Below, in pieces: positions 17,409-26,221 of a stretch of 64,000 nucleotides of DNA (positions are counted from its first letter, which is position 1; every line of letters starts with the position of its first letter). This stretch comes from Candidatus Gastranaerophilales bacterium (GTDB lineage: Bacteria; Cyanobacteriota; Vampirovibrionia; Gastranaerophilales; Gastranaerophilaceae). The notes beneath the pieces are model-generated. The model saw nothing but the letters and a program-made list of their open reading frames with translations, ran no database searches and was not told where the DNA came from. The translations under genes and the position numbers were made by a program. The DNA is taken from the NCBI GenBank assembly GCA_944323155.1, contig CALURL010000004.1, forward strand, positions 62,001-126,000, given 5' to 3'.

Positions 17409-17862
17409 CTTTGCCTCCATATCTTACTTAACGAATTATTATATAACTATAATTCTCTTCTATAATATTTATATACCACAATTGGTTAAAAAATATAATC
17501 CTTAAGAACTAATTCTAACGCATACTGTTACAAATTTTAACAGTAAAAAATACACTTTTTGAAAAGTATTGAGCGACGGGTGTTTTTGGGGATATATATA
17601 ATATATTCAAATATAGACTAAGAACTTGAAAAATATGAATTTATATTTTACAGAGAGGAAATGGCCTAGAAGCGTGTTTTATGTGTTATAGAGAAATCAA
17701 AAATCTTGTTTATATCATAACAAAATAGATTATCGACACAAATATTAATAAAAATATGCATTACTGTTGCAAAATAAAATTTTTTTGTTTAGTATAATTA
17801 TACTCACATCCTCGAGTATGGTGCCTTCATTAAGCACCGCAAGTAATAAAAAGGAAAATAAA
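17409..17862. other. 454-bp AT-rich intergenic region
   Basis: Between the divergent GH57 and rpsT genes. It holds a short hairpin (ACTGTT..AACAGT, about 17524-17546), AT-rich runs and the rpsT promoter and leader at its right end. I see no coding sequence or RNA gene. Confidence 0.5.
17793..17838 (+). promoter_or_regulatory. rpsT promoter and leader hairpin
   Basis: TATAAT at 17793-17798 would start a leader of about 58 bases before the rpsT ATG. GGTGC (17820-17824) and GCACC (17834-17838) form a short hairpin in it, possibly relevant to S20 autoregulation. The -35 is not clear. Confidence 0.45.
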
Positions 17863-18132
17863 ATGGCAAATATTAAATCCGCTAAAAAACGTGTATTAAT
17901 TGCAGAAAGAAACAGATTAAGAAATGTTGCAGTTAAAACTTCTATCAAAACAGCTGTTAAGAAAGTTTTGGAACTTGCTAACGGAGATGATAAAGATGCT
18001 TTGAATGCAGCTCTTTCAAAAGCTTATCAACTTTGTGATAAAGCTGTTTCTAAAGGTGTTTTGCATAAAAATACCGCTGCTAGAAAAAAATCTAGATTAA
18101 CTAAAGCTGTTAACAAATTACAAGCTAAGTAG
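17863..18132 (+). CDS. rpsT: 30S ribosomal protein S20
   Basis: 89 residues, highly basic: MANIKSAKKRVLIAERNRLRN is typical of S20, as is the C-terminal HKNTAARKKSRLTKAVNKL. It binds 16S rRNA in the body of the 30S subunit. AAGGAAA precedes the ATG at 17863; an in-frame ATG further upstream would add a hydrophobic segment lying across the promoter and is rejected. The gene is monocistronic with its own terminator. Confidence 0.97.
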   Translation: MANIKSAKKRVLIAERNRLRNVAVKTSIKTAVKKVLELANGDDKDALNAALSKAYQLCDKAVSKGVLHKNTAARKKSRLTKAVNKLQAK

Positions 18133-18150
18133 TAATTTATTTGTGAATAA

Positions 18151-18184
18151 AAAATGACTGTTTAAAAAAACAGTCATTTTTTAT
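18151..18184 (+). terminator. rpsT terminator
   Basis: AAAATGACTGTTT and AAACAGTCATTTT form a 13-bp stem with a 4-base loop, followed by T. Confidence 0.85.
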
Positions 18185-18250
18185 TGAAAGAAGATTTGGA
18201 CTATGTTAATATAAAAAGGTGTTATGAACAATAAATAAGGAGCTACTGCG

Positions 18251-19233
18251 ATGAAAAATTTATTAAATTTAATTCACGGGGGGGGGGCAAGCGCCAAGAG
18301 TGCATTCTAGCGCCTTGCAAAGAAAGAAATATATGTTATGATAGTGATAGGCTACATCACTATTTAAACGAAAAATCAAATGGTTTCTCAATTTTTGAAC
18401 TTGTTGTGCTAAAAGCGCAATTTACTTCTGCAAATTCTGGAGAGTTTTCTCGTTGCCTTGAGGAGATGGCTAGAGAGAGGTACTACTCTTTAAATTCAAC
18501 AAAAGAATCTAAAAGAAAAATTGCCTTTACTTTAGCTGAGGTATTAGTAACTTTAGGAATAATCGGCATTGTTGCAGCTTTGACTTTACCTAATTTGATA
18601 GCAGATTATAGAGATAAAGAATTAGCCACGCGTGCGAAAAAAACATATTCTTTGATAAATCAGGCATTGCAGCGTTATCAGGCAGATAATGAATGTCCGG
18701 GTGATACATCGGGATTATTTGACACTTCAAAATCTTCAGAGGAAGTCTTAACCAATTTTTCCAAATATTTTGATGGTGCGAAAATATGTTTAAAACAATC
18801 AGATGTCTGCAATAAGCATAAGCTGTTATATGCAAAACCTTATTATGATGAATCTGGTTTAAGCAGAGGGGCAGAATTTGGTTATCCATTTATTATATTA
18901 AAGGACGGTTCTCAAATTTATATTAAACAATATACGTCTTGTTTGTGGGAGAATACAACTCCGGCTATTGATTCAAATGGATACTATATTTTTGATAATG
19001 ACGGAAATCAGGTTATGAATACATATATTGAACGTCGTTGTGCAACAATGATATTTGACACCAACGGGAGTGCTGCACCCAATCAATATGGTGCAGATGC
19101 TTTTGAGTTAGTAATGTTTGCTGACGGGACTTATAGTCATGGTTATGACGGAGCCGGTAAGAATAGTTTGGATAATATATTAAAAGGAGGTGACCCCATT
19201 TATACAAAATATAAACTCGGGGAAAAGAAATAA
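18251..19233 (+). CDS. Prepilin-like protein with G10 tract, out of frame (copy 1)
   Basis: The ATG at 18251 follows AAGGAG and encodes MKNLLNLIH, then a run of ten G. As read, this frame stops at a TAG 30 bases after the run, while the pilin body (open from 18290 to 19233) is in the next frame. One added G gives a single 327-residue frame with no internal stop: an unusually long leader of about 92 residues, the prepilin motif IAFTLAEVLVTLGIIGIVAA (cleavage before Phe, with Ala rather than Gly), and a secreted domain with FDTNGSAAPNQYGADAFELV near the C-terminus. Such proteins are type IV pilin or pseudopilin-like surface subunits. Translation could alternatively begin internally, but no good site is seen. 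Confidence 0.75.
18276..18294 (+). repeat. Poly-G element AC-G10-CAAGCGC (copy 1)
   Basis: Ten consecutive G at 18278-18287 inside the 19-base element shared exactly with copies 3 and 4. It interrupts the leader of the prepilin gene. Confidence 0.9.
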
Positions 19234-19290
19234 TTAATTAATAAAAGTTCATACAAATAGCTTATTTAAGTTGCAGTTACTGTTAAAAAG

Positions 19291-19299
19291 TGGTAAAAT
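19291..19299 (+). promoter_or_regulatory. Extended -10 promoter, leaderless gene
   Basis: TGGTAAAAT (extended -10) ends exactly six bases before the ATG at 19306, and no Shine-Dalgarno sequence is present. Confidence 0.5.
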
Positions 19300-19305
19300 A
19301 TATAT

Positions 19306-19923
19306 ATGATATTGGTCGCTTTCATATTATTTCTGCTGGTAGTCTTTTTTTCTTATCTTGTATATCTTGTGTGCAAAAAAGTTATTTACAAGTTGAATAA
19401 ACGTGTGCTAGCGCGTAATCTGGCTATGCTCAGAAATAGCGATGCTTTGAAGTATTTTGATAAGCTTACTGTTGAACAAAAACGTGATAAGCTTATAGTT
19501 CCATTTTTCAGGGCTTTGGGATATAACACTTTTGACAGAAGAGAGTTTAAAAAAGCTGTGAAATTTAATGATTTAGCAGCTGATTATATTACGAAAAAAT
19601 GGAACAAGTCTAAGCTTTGCAAAAGATCTTTCTATATAAAATATTTTGATTTTACAGAAATTTCAATTGACACTGATAAAAAATTGTTCAACAGTGTTTA
19701 TAATATTGATGAACTTATGGATGAAAAGTATTTTGATGGGGAATATTATATATTGACTAACGGCTATATTTATTTATTCTTCTCTAAAAAACATTTTAAT
19801 TCTAATAAAAAGTATGATTTTTATTTCAATATGAAATCATTCTCTAAAAATGATATTAGCGGGTTAGCACGTTTTTCAAAACAATGCATGTTTTTCCAGG
19901 TGGCTGATATTTTTATATCTTAA
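19306..19923 (+). CDS. Membrane-anchored protein with HSDR_N-like segment
   Basis: 205 residues. An N-terminal membrane helix (about 2-25) is followed by a soluble domain. KLTVEQKRDKLIVPFFRALG plus YNTFDRREF resembles the opening of HSDR_N-type (type I restriction subunit-like) nuclease domains. The next stretch keeps an Asp (DLAADYI), but the expected E-x-K is not recognisable, so it is probably a non-catalytic relative. Function unknown. The gene appears to be transcribed as a leaderless mRNA. Confidence 0.5.
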   Translation: MILVAFILFLLVVFFSYLVYLVCKKVIYKLNKRVLARNLAMLRNSDALKYFDKLTVEQKRDKLIVPFFRALGYNTFDRREFKKAVKFNDLAADYITKKWNKSKLCKRSFYIKYFDFTEISIDTDKKLFNSVYNIDELMDEKYFDGEYYILTNGYIYLFFSKKHFNSNKKYDFYFNMKSFSKNDISGLARFSKQCMFFQVADIFIS

Positions 19924-20041
19924 TTCCATTTTGTTCTTGTAAAATTTCTTCCGTTAAATTTATGTAAAGATTGTGGTAATTAATTATTTTAGAAGTATAA
20001 TTAATTCATTAATAGTTACATATTTTATAAGAAAGATTTAT

Positions 20042-20836
20042 ATGCAAGATACTTTAGAGAAAAAATCAATAAAAAATATAGATTTTAACTGCGATTTAGC
20101 ACAGAGTTTCGGGATATACAAAAATAATTGTGAATTTGAACTTTTAGATTATGTAAGTTCAGTGAATATTTCCTGCGGCTTTCATGCAGGAGACCCGATG
20201 ACAATTAAAAATGCTTTATTGAAAGCAAAAGAAAAAAATGTTGTGGTTGGTGCGCATATTGGTTTTGATGATATTCAAGGGTTTGGGTACCGGCCGATGG
20301 AGCTTTCTGATGAAGAAATTGAAGCTCTTGTTATTTATCAGGTGGGTGCTTTAATGTCATTTGCAAAAACTTTTAAGCTAGAAATTGAACATGTACGCCC
20401 GCACGGTGCTATGTATAAAATGGCGGCTGAAGATTTTAACTTTGCCTGCAATATTGCAAAAGCTGTAAAAAAATGTTCTCAATGGCTTGTGTATTATGGT
20501 GCATCAGGTGATGTTACTGCAAAAGTCGGTGAATATATTAATATTCCTGTTGCGCAGGAAGTTTATTTGGAAAAAATGTATAATGTTGATGGTACTGTTA
20601 ATTCTGTTGCAAAGGACAACGAAAATACAGATATCTCAATTCAACGCTTGAAAACATTGTTAAATTATTCTCAAGTTTCAAACGTAGAGGGCGGAAAAAC
20701 TTTTGTAAATGCTGATACAATTCATTTTTCAAGCAGACTTTCAAATGCTGTGGAATTGGTTAAGCGTGCTAAGGATATTATTACCCCTGTGCCTGTAAAT
20801 TATAAAAATGTTTATGCATCAGGCTGGGTTGAATAG
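20042..20836 (+). CDS. pxpA: LamB/YcsF family protein, 5-oxoprolinase subunit A-like
   Basis: 264 residues matching PxpA/YcsF: DFNCDLAQSFGIYKNN, VNISCGFHAGDP, VGAHIGFDD and VRPHGAMYKMAA. PxpA, with PxpB and PxpC, hydrolyses 5-oxoproline (pyroglutamate) with ATP. No pxpB or pxpC is adjacent. The usual Glu of DLGESFG is Gln here. The start at 20042 has AAGAAAG upstream; an earlier in-frame ATG would add a hydrophobic stretch and lacks a site. Confidence 0.85.
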   Translation: MQDTLEKKSIKNIDFNCDLAQSFGIYKNNCEFELLDYVSSVNISCGFHAGDPMTIKNALLKAKEKNVVVGAHIGFDDIQGFGYRPMELSDEEIEALVIYQVGALMSFAKTFKLEIEHVRPHGAMYKMAAEDFNFACNIAKAVKKCSQWLVYYGASGDVTAKVGEYINIPVAQEVYLEKMYNVDGTVNSVAKDNENTDISIQRLKTLLNYSQVSNVEGGKTFVNADTIHFSSRLSNAVELVKRAKDIITPVPVNYKNVYASGWVE

Positions 20837-20858
20837 ATTTTTAATAAGGTGAATGGTG

Positions 20859-22214
20859 ATGAAAAATTTTACAAATAATATGAAAATACCTGAAGAAGCA
20901 AGATGGCTTGTACCGGGATTACAAGTAAAGCGTTGGTTTGCTTTAATCTTTTTGGGTGCAGTATGTATGACTTTGGGAGTCTTAATTCTTTTTGATGTTA
21001 AGCCAGTATTTTATACAATGGAATTTATACAAAAAATAGCAAGAAATGTTTCAACAGAATGGATTGCCTTTTCAATTGTAATGTTTGGTGCAGCATTGTT
21101 TTTCAAGGGCTGGACAAAAACAAATCTTTCAATAATTGATGGAAAAGATAATCAGACTCTTTTAGAAGCTTTATATCGTAAAAGAAAATTAAATCGCGGG
21201 CCGAGAATTGTTGCTGTTGGCGGCGGTACAGGACTTTCTATGTTGTTAAAGGGAATTAAGCATATTACAAATAATATTACTGCAGTTGTTACCGTTGGTG
21301 ATGACGGCGGAAGTTCCGGCAGATTGCGTAACGAAATGGGAGTTTTACCTCCTGGGGATATTAGAAATTGTATTGCTGCTTTAGCTAACGATGAAGATTT
21401 GGTTACGAAGCTTTTTCAATATAGATTTAAATCCGGTGAAGGTTTAGAAGGACATAGTTTTGGAAATTTGTTCCTTACTGCATTGTGTTCAATTACGGGT
21501 GATATGGTAAGAGCAGTCAAAGAGTCTTCAAATGTTCTTTCTATAAGAGGCAGAGTACTTCCATCTACACTTGATGATATGAAACTTGTCGCAGAAATGG
21601 AAGATGGAAGAATTATCCATGGGGAAAGTAATATCCCGGAAGCTCACGGAAAAATTAAAAGATTATTTACAGATCCTCAAAACTGTAGTGCTCTTGATGA
21701 TGTCATTAATGCTATAAAAGATGCTGAGCTTATCATATTAGGACCTGGAAGTTTATATACAAGTGTAATTCCAAATCTTTTGATTAAGCAGATTGCGCAA
21801 GAAATTGCAAAATCAAATGCTAAAAAGATTTATGTTTGCAATATAATGACTCAGCCTGGCGAAACTGATGGATATACTGTTTCTGATCATATTAAAGCTT
21901 TGATGAAGCATGCTAATAGCAGAGATATTATAGACGCAGTTCTTGTTAATGATACTATGCCTGCTAATTTAGCAAAAAAATATCAGCTTTCAGGTTCATA
22001 CCCAGTAAAATTGGATGTTGAAAATGTTAAAAAGCTGGGTGTAAAAATATTCCCGAGAAAGCTTATAGAAGATAACAGAGAAGGGCTTGTAAGACATAGT
22101 TCAAACCGTGTTGCAAGAGCAATTTATTACTGGTTTAGAAAAGAACATAAAAATGTCAAAAAAAATCAAATAGTTACACAACAAGATATTCAAAGGCAGG
22201 ATTGTAAACTATAA
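20859..22214 (+). CDS. yvcK: Membrane-anchored YvcK/CofD-like protein
   Basis: 451 residues. Two N-terminal membrane helices (about 25-50 and 70-88) precede a CofD-fold domain with RIVAVGGGTGLSMLLKGIK, TVGDDGGSSGRLR, PPGDIRNCIAAL, EGHSFGNLFL and ILGPGSLYTSVIPNLL. YvcK binds UDP-sugars and is needed for growth on gluconeogenic carbon sources and for cell-wall synthesis in Bacillus; the membrane-anchored form is typical of Cyanobacteria. The ATG at 20859 has the better spacing to AAGGTG; an ATG six bases earlier is possible. The stop overlaps panB (TAATG). Confidence 0.88.
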   Translation: MKNFTNNMKIPEEARWLVPGLQVKRWFALIFLGAVCMTLGVLILFDVKPVFYTMEFIQKIARNVSTEWIAFSIVMFGAALFFKGWTKTNLSIIDGKDNQTLLEALYRKRKLNRGPRIVAVGGGTGLSMLLKGIKHITNNITAVVTVGDDGGSSGRLRNEMGVLPPGDIRNCIAALANDEDLVTKLFQYRFKSGEGLEGHSFGNLFLTALCSITGDMVRAVKESSNVLSIRGRVLPSTLDDMKLVAEMEDGRIIHGESNIPEAHGKIKRLFTDPQNCSALDDVINAIKDAELIILGPGSLYTSVIPNLLIKQIAQEIAKSNAKKIYVCNIMTQPGETDGYTVSDHIKALMKHANSRDIIDAVLVNDTMPANLAKKYQLSGSYPVKLDVENVKKLGVKIFPRKLIEDNREGLVRHSSNRVARAIYYWFRKEHKNVKKNQIVTQQDIQRQDCKL

Positions 22215-23014
22215 TGCTGAAAAAGGTTACAGTTAATACTATACAAAAAATTAAAGAAGCAGGTGAGAAATTTTCTGTTTTGACGGCATATGATTATTCT
22301 ACCGCAAAATATATTGATGAGGCAGGTATTGATATAATCTTAATTGGTGATAGCCTTGCAATGGTTGCTTTGGGATATGAAACAACTCACAGCGTTGGTG
22401 TTGAAGAAATGATAATATTCACAAAAGCAGTTTCAAAAGGTGTACAAAGGGCTATGGTTGTTACAGATATGCCTTTTATGAGTTATCATTGTGATATTGC
22501 GTCTGCTATAAGAAATTGCGGTGAGATGATAAAAAACGGTGCAAATGCTGTAAAAATTGAAGGTTACAGCACTTATATTCTGGAAGTCATTAAACGTCTT
22601 ACAGAATCAGGAATTCCGGTGATGGGACATTTAGGGTTTACGCCTCAATTTTTGAATACTTTAGGCGGTTATAAAATTCAGGGAAAAACTCAAGAAGCCG
22701 CTGAAAAAATTCTAAATCAGGCACGTGAACTTGAAAAAGCCGGTGTTTTTTCTATAGTTCTTGAAATGGTTCCTCAGGAGGCTGCAAAATATATTTCAGA
22801 AAATTTAACAGTTCCAACAATTTCCTGCGGGGCTGGTAAATATTGTTCAGGACAAGTTTTAGTCTCAGATGACGTGTTTGGAAAATTTTCTAATTTTAAA
22901 CCAAAATTCGCAAGAAAATACGGTGATATGAAAGCTTTAATATATAATTGTGCGAAAAAGTTTGACGAAGACGTAAAAAACGGGAATTATCCATCAGAAG
23001 ATGAAGTTTTTTAG
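22214..23014 (+). CDS. panB: 3-methyl-2-oxobutanoate hydroxymethyltransferase
   Basis: First step of pantothenate synthesis: transfers a hydroxymethyl group from methylenetetrahydrofolate to alpha-ketoisovalerate. The 266 residues match the family: VLTAYDYSTAKYIDEAGIDI, LIGDSLAMVALGYE, VVTDMPFMSY, NGANAVKIEG and PVMGHLGFTPQ. The start shares a base with the yvcK stop. panC follows after 30 bases, forming a two-gene pantothenate unit. Confidence 0.96.
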   Translation: MLKKVTVNTIQKIKEAGEKFSVLTAYDYSTAKYIDEAGIDIILIGDSLAMVALGYETTHSVGVEEMIIFTKAVSKGVQRAMVVTDMPFMSYHCDIASAIRNCGEMIKNGANAVKIEGYSTYILEVIKRLTESGIPVMGHLGFTPQFLNTLGGYKIQGKTQEAAEKILNQARELEKAGVFSIVLEMVPQEAAKYISENLTVPTISCGAGKYCSGQVLVSDDVFGKFSNFKPKFARKYGDMKALIYNCAKKFDEDVKNGNYPSEDEVF

Positions 23015-23044
23015 CGTCATTAAAGATTTTGGAAAGAGAGAGAA

Positions 23045-23899
23045 ATGATTATAAATACAATAGCTGAATTGAGAGAAAAAGTAAAAGAATGGAGAAAATC
23101 CGGTTTAACCATAGGACTTGTGCCGACAATGGGAGCTTTGCATAACGGACACAAAAGTCTTATTGATAAAAGTGTTTCCAAATGCGATAGAACGGTTGTT
23201 TCGGTGTTTGTAAATCCTATTCAGTTTTGTCCTGGCGAGGATTTAGATAAATATCCGAGAACGCTTAAAGAGGATGAAGCTTTGGTCGCAGAAGCCGGTG
23301 CTGATATTGTTTTCGCTCCTACTCCAAAAGAAATGTATGGTGAAGGGCATATTCTATCTAATGATTTTTTAACTTATGTTGTTCCGCCTTATTTTTATGT
23401 AGACAAGTTATGCGGGAAATCCCGTGTTGGCCATTTTGACGGAGTATGTACTGTTGTAAATAAATTATTTAATATAGTTCAGCCTGATTATGCATTTTTC
23501 GGAGAAAAAGACAGGCAGCAGTTAATAATTCTTAAGAAAATGGTTAAAGATTTGAATATTCCGCTAGAGATAATTTCCTGTCCAATTGTCAGGGAAGAAA
23601 GCGGCCTGGCGCTGAGTTCCAGAAATAAATATCTTAATGAAGAACAGAAAAAAGATGCGCTTGCATTAAGTAAAATTTTATTTAATATAAAAGCATGTTA
23701 TAATAAAGGTATAACTGATACAAAAGCTCTGGCAGAAACTGCTTATGCTTATTTGAATTCAAATCATTCTTTGGAATATCTTGAGTTTCGTGATGAAAAT
23801 GATTTGGAAGAAAAGAAAATTGCAGATGATAATACTATTGTATTTATTGCATTAAAAATTGGAGATGTGCGTCTAATTGATAATATTAAATTAAGTTAG
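23045..23899 (+). CDS. panC: Pantothenate synthetase
   Basis: Joins pantoate and beta-alanine with ATP. It is a 284-residue nucleotidyltransferase-fold ligase with GLVPTMGALHNGH (HIGH-like), VVSVFVNPIQF, FGEKDRQQL and SSRNKYL (KMSKS-like). GAGAGA lies upstream of the ATG. No panD or panE is seen in the window. Confidence 0.96.
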   Translation: MIINTIAELREKVKEWRKSGLTIGLVPTMGALHNGHKSLIDKSVSKCDRTVVSVFVNPIQFCPGEDLDKYPRTLKEDEALVAEAGADIVFAPTPKEMYGEGHILSNDFLTYVVPPYFYVDKLCGKSRVGHFDGVCTVVNKLFNIVQPDYAFFGEKDRQQLIILKKMVKDLNIPLEIISCPIVREESGLALSSRNKYLNEEQKKDALALSKILFNIKACYNKGITDTKALAETAYAYLNSNHSLEYLEFRDENDLEEKKIADDNTIVFIALKIGDVRLIDNIKLS

Positions 23900-23910
23900 T
23901 ATGGAGAAAT

Positions 23911-24834
23911 ATGGTTTATATATATAAATTATTTCAAAAATTATTGCATATTTTAATTAACTCTATGTTTTTTATTCAAATAGTGTTGATGATAACCGTG
24001 TTTTTAACTGCTACATATTGGTTTTTATCATTGTTAGGCTTTACGGCATTTGATTTTGTATCTCCGCTGGCAGACTTAGTTTCTGATTTTATGCATATTT
24101 TTTACAATCAAGAGGTTGAAATTGGCGGAGTATATGTAGATGGTTCTTTATTATTGTTTGACTTAATTGCTGTTGGTATTGTTTATGCTGCAACAAAATT
24201 CAAAGTTAATTTGCTAAGATTTGAAGAAATTTTGCTTAAACAAATTGCTAGTTGTGAAGCAAAAATTGAAAATAGATTTAATGCAAAACTCCAAAGAGAT
24301 GTAGAGAAACAAATTGCTCAATGGAATAATATTGCAATATTAGTACAATTCTCTGCTAAAAATATGCTTGTAGACGCGTTCTGGGGCGGCGATGAAAAAG
24401 CCGGTGTCAAAGAAAAGGAAGACGAAGCTTTTAGGGCTTTTTATTCTTCTCTAAAAAATATTAGCGGTTGTCAGTTTGCCAAAACAGATAACAGAATGGT
24501 AATTCTTTGTAATAATTTTAATGATATTGATAGTATTCTCAAATATATTGATGTTTCAATCAATAGAATTCGTATTACTCTTGCAAAAAGAAAATGGCGT
24601 TTATATGCATACACAGCAGTGGATGTTTATGATAACAAAACGTCTTTAAAAGATGTTTATCCTGTTTTAGAAAAACTTCTAACATTGAGAATTCATGATG
24701 AAGCAATTTGTCTTGGAAATTTTTGCATGCGTTATGATTTAGTTCCGGATAGTGAATACGAACCTGTACTAAAAGGAAAATATATTATAAAAGATGAAGA
24801 TACTGAAGTGTGGTCTTTGGTTAAGAAAAATTAA
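23911..24834 (+). CDS. Membrane protein of unknown function
   Basis: 307 residues with two hydrophobic segments (about 14-45 and 68-92), then a charged linker and a soluble domain (about 130-290). That domain alternates strands and helices: IAILVQFSAKNML, GGDEKAGVKEKE, NRMVILCNNFNDIDSIL, RLYAYTAVDVYD and LLTLRIHDEAICLGNF. The order loosely recalls nucleotide-cyclase or GGDEF-like folds, but the catalytic signatures are absent, so I assign no function. It follows panC by 11 bases and may be co-transcribed. Confidence 0.6.
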   Translation: MVYIYKLFQKLLHILINSMFFIQIVLMITVFLTATYWFLSLLGFTAFDFVSPLADLVSDFMHIFYNQEVEIGGVYVDGSLLLFDLIAVGIVYAATKFKVNLLRFEEILLKQIASCEAKIENRFNAKLQRDVEKQIAQWNNIAILVQFSAKNMLVDAFWGGDEKAGVKEKEDEAFRAFYSSLKNISGCQFAKTDNRMVILCNNFNDIDSILKYIDVSINRIRITLAKRKWRLYAYTAVDVYDNKTSLKDVYPVLEKLLTLRIHDEAICLGNFCMRYDLVPDSEYEPVLKGKYIIKDEDTEVWSLVKKN

Positions 24835-24880
24835 CTAAACTCTTGATTTTAGAATTGTTTTTTGTTAATATCATTTTACA

Positions 24881-24940
24881 ACCGCAGACAATTAGCGGAA
24901 TAATTATTCCTTAAATGTTTAACAGACGGCTAATCGAGGT
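24881..24940 (+). ncRNA. Ribosomal protein L10 leader
   Basis: ACCGCAGACAATTAGC pairs with GGCTAATCGAGGT, giving a helix with an asymmetric internal GCAGACA/CGA loop like the kink-turn of known L10 leaders (CCGAAGACAG..CCGAGG). In that family, L10(L12)4 binds the leader and represses rplJL. Its place about 170 bases before rplJ fits. The assignment is from recall of the motif and needs a covariance-model search. Confidence 0.65.
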
Positions 24941-24974
24941 TACACCAGCGAATATAAATATTATAGACTTGTGT

Positions 24975-25018
24975 AATTTTGCGGTAAAAAATACTAAAAC
25001 GCAAAATTTTTTAGTATT
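24975..25018 (+). promoter_or_regulatory. Overlapping terminator and antiterminator before rplJ
   Basis: AATTTTGCG (24975-24983) pairs with CGCAAAATT (25000-25008), followed by T to 25012: a terminator. AATACTAAAA (24990-24999) pairs with TTTTAGTATT (25009-25018): an alternative 10-bp hairpin that uses the T tract of the first. The two overlap, as in an attenuator. Confidence 0.55.
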
Positions 25019-25110
25019 AAAACAGGTCGAGCCGGGGCAGAGGGCAGACACAAAAAAGATACCTTTGAAAACCCGAAGTCCCAAAGTATTACACAGTAAA
25101 GGAGCTAACA

Positions 25111-25632
25111 ATGGCAACAAAAGCTTTTAAATCCGAAAAAATTGATGAAATAAAAGCAAAATTAGACAAAGCCCAGGTAGCAATCGTAACTGAGTATAAA
25201 GGTTTATCAGTAGAAGAAATTACAAATCTTAGACGTGCTCTTCAAAAAGACGGCGGCGACTATATGGTAACTAAAAATACTCTTGCTAAAATTGCTGTTA
25301 AGGGTACTGATTTTGAAGTCCTTACTGAAACTTTCAAAGGCCCAATCGCTTTGGCTTTTGGCTTTGAAGATCAAGTAAGCCCTGCAAAAGCAGTTGCAAA
25401 ATTTATTAAAGATACTAAAAAAGGTGTTATCCTTGGAGCAGCTCTTGATGGCAAATTATTATCTGCCGATGAAACAGAAGCTCTTGCAAAACTTCCTTCA
25501 AAAGAAGAACTTATTGCAAAAATCCTTGGATCTATCAACTCACCGGCTTCTGGTATCGCAAACTCTGTCAATGCAGTTATGGCACAACTTACACGTGCTA
25601 TGGCAGCTGTTAGAGATCAAAAAGCTGCATAG
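25111..25632 (+). CDS. rplJ: 50S ribosomal protein L10
   Basis: 173 residues forming the base of the L7/L12 stalk. The L10 family is clear: N-terminal KIDEIKAKLDKAQVAIVTEY then KGLSVEEITNLRR, VTKNTLAKIAV, FKGPIALAFG, and a C-terminal L12-binding helix region. AAAGGAG precedes the ATG. rplL follows after 78 bases. In this genome rplJL is separated from rplK-rplA (at 34.9-36.2 kb), which is unusual. Confidence 0.97.
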   Translation: MATKAFKSEKIDEIKAKLDKAQVAIVTEYKGLSVEEITNLRRALQKDGGDYMVTKNTLAKIAVKGTDFEVLTETFKGPIALAFGFEDQVSPAKAVAKFIKDTKKGVILGAALDGKLLSADETEALAKLPSKEELIAKILGSINSPASGIANSVNAVMAQLTRAMAAVRDQKAA

Positions 25633-25710
25633 TGCTTTAGCATGATGCAATCAAGTTATACTTACAACTTAAATCGTACAAAAATTTAAAACCATAAAAG
25701 GAGAAAATCA

Positions 25711-26088
25711 ATGAGTAACGTAGAAACTATTTTAGAATCAATTGAAAAATTAACTTTATTAGAAGCAGCAGAATTAGTAAAAGCTATGGAAGAAAAATTT
25801 GGCGTATCTGCAGCAGCACCTGTAGCAGTTGCAGCAGCAGCTCCTGCAGCAGCTGGTGAAGCAGCTGCTGATGAACCTACAGAAGTTACTGTTATCTTAG
25901 CTTCTGCTGGTGCTAACAAAATCGCTGTATTGAAAAAAGTTAAAGATATCACAGGTTTAGGTTTGAAAGAAACTAAAGACTTAGTTGACGGCGCACCAAA
26001 ACCAATTAAAGAAAACATCAAAAAAGAAGAAGCTGAAGCTATCAAAAAAGAACTTGAAGAAGCTGGCGCTACTGTTGAAATTAAGTAG
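25711..26088 (+). CDS. rplL: 50S ribosomal protein L7/L12
   Basis: 125 residues: an N-terminal dimerisation helix ([19 protein letters not shown]), a flexible Ala/Pro hinge (about 38-52) and a C-terminal domain with [20 protein letters not shown] then [20 protein letters not shown]. It recruits translational GTPases to the ribosome. AAAGGAG precedes the ATG; a strong terminator follows. Confidence 0.98.
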   Translation: MSNVETILESIEKLTLLEAAELVKAMEEKFGVSAAAPVAVAAAAPAAAGEAAADEPTEVTVILASAGANKIAVLKKVKDITGLGLKETKDLVDGAPKPIKENIKKEEAEAIKKELEEAGATVEIK

Positions 26089-26111
26089 TTTTCTTTATCA
26101 AAAATCATTAA

Positions 26112-26137
26112 ACGCCCTCATTTTTGAGGGCGTTTTT
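26112..26137 (+). terminator. rplJL terminator
   Basis: ACGCCCTCA and TGAGGGCGT form a GC-rich stem, loop of four T, then a T run. Confidence 0.9.
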
Positions 26138-26221
26138 AATGTAATATTTTTCAAAATATTTTCTTGCAAATTAATACACAATCTTATATAATCTGAATGT
26201 AGATAATAAAGGAGGTTTTTG

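Noticed and set aside
18276-18294. Poly-G runs as assembly gap fillers or primer remnants
   Set aside because: The runs lie within conserved coding context with shared flanks in five loci, so they are genuine sequence features even if their exact length is uncertain.
20042-20836. Complete 5-oxoprolinase operon
   Set aside because: Only a PxpA-like gene is present; the next genes are yvcK and panBC.
23911-24834. GGDEF diguanylate cyclase
   Set aside because: A GGDE string occurs by chance in the linker (GGDEKAG); the surrounding GGDEF fold signatures are missing.
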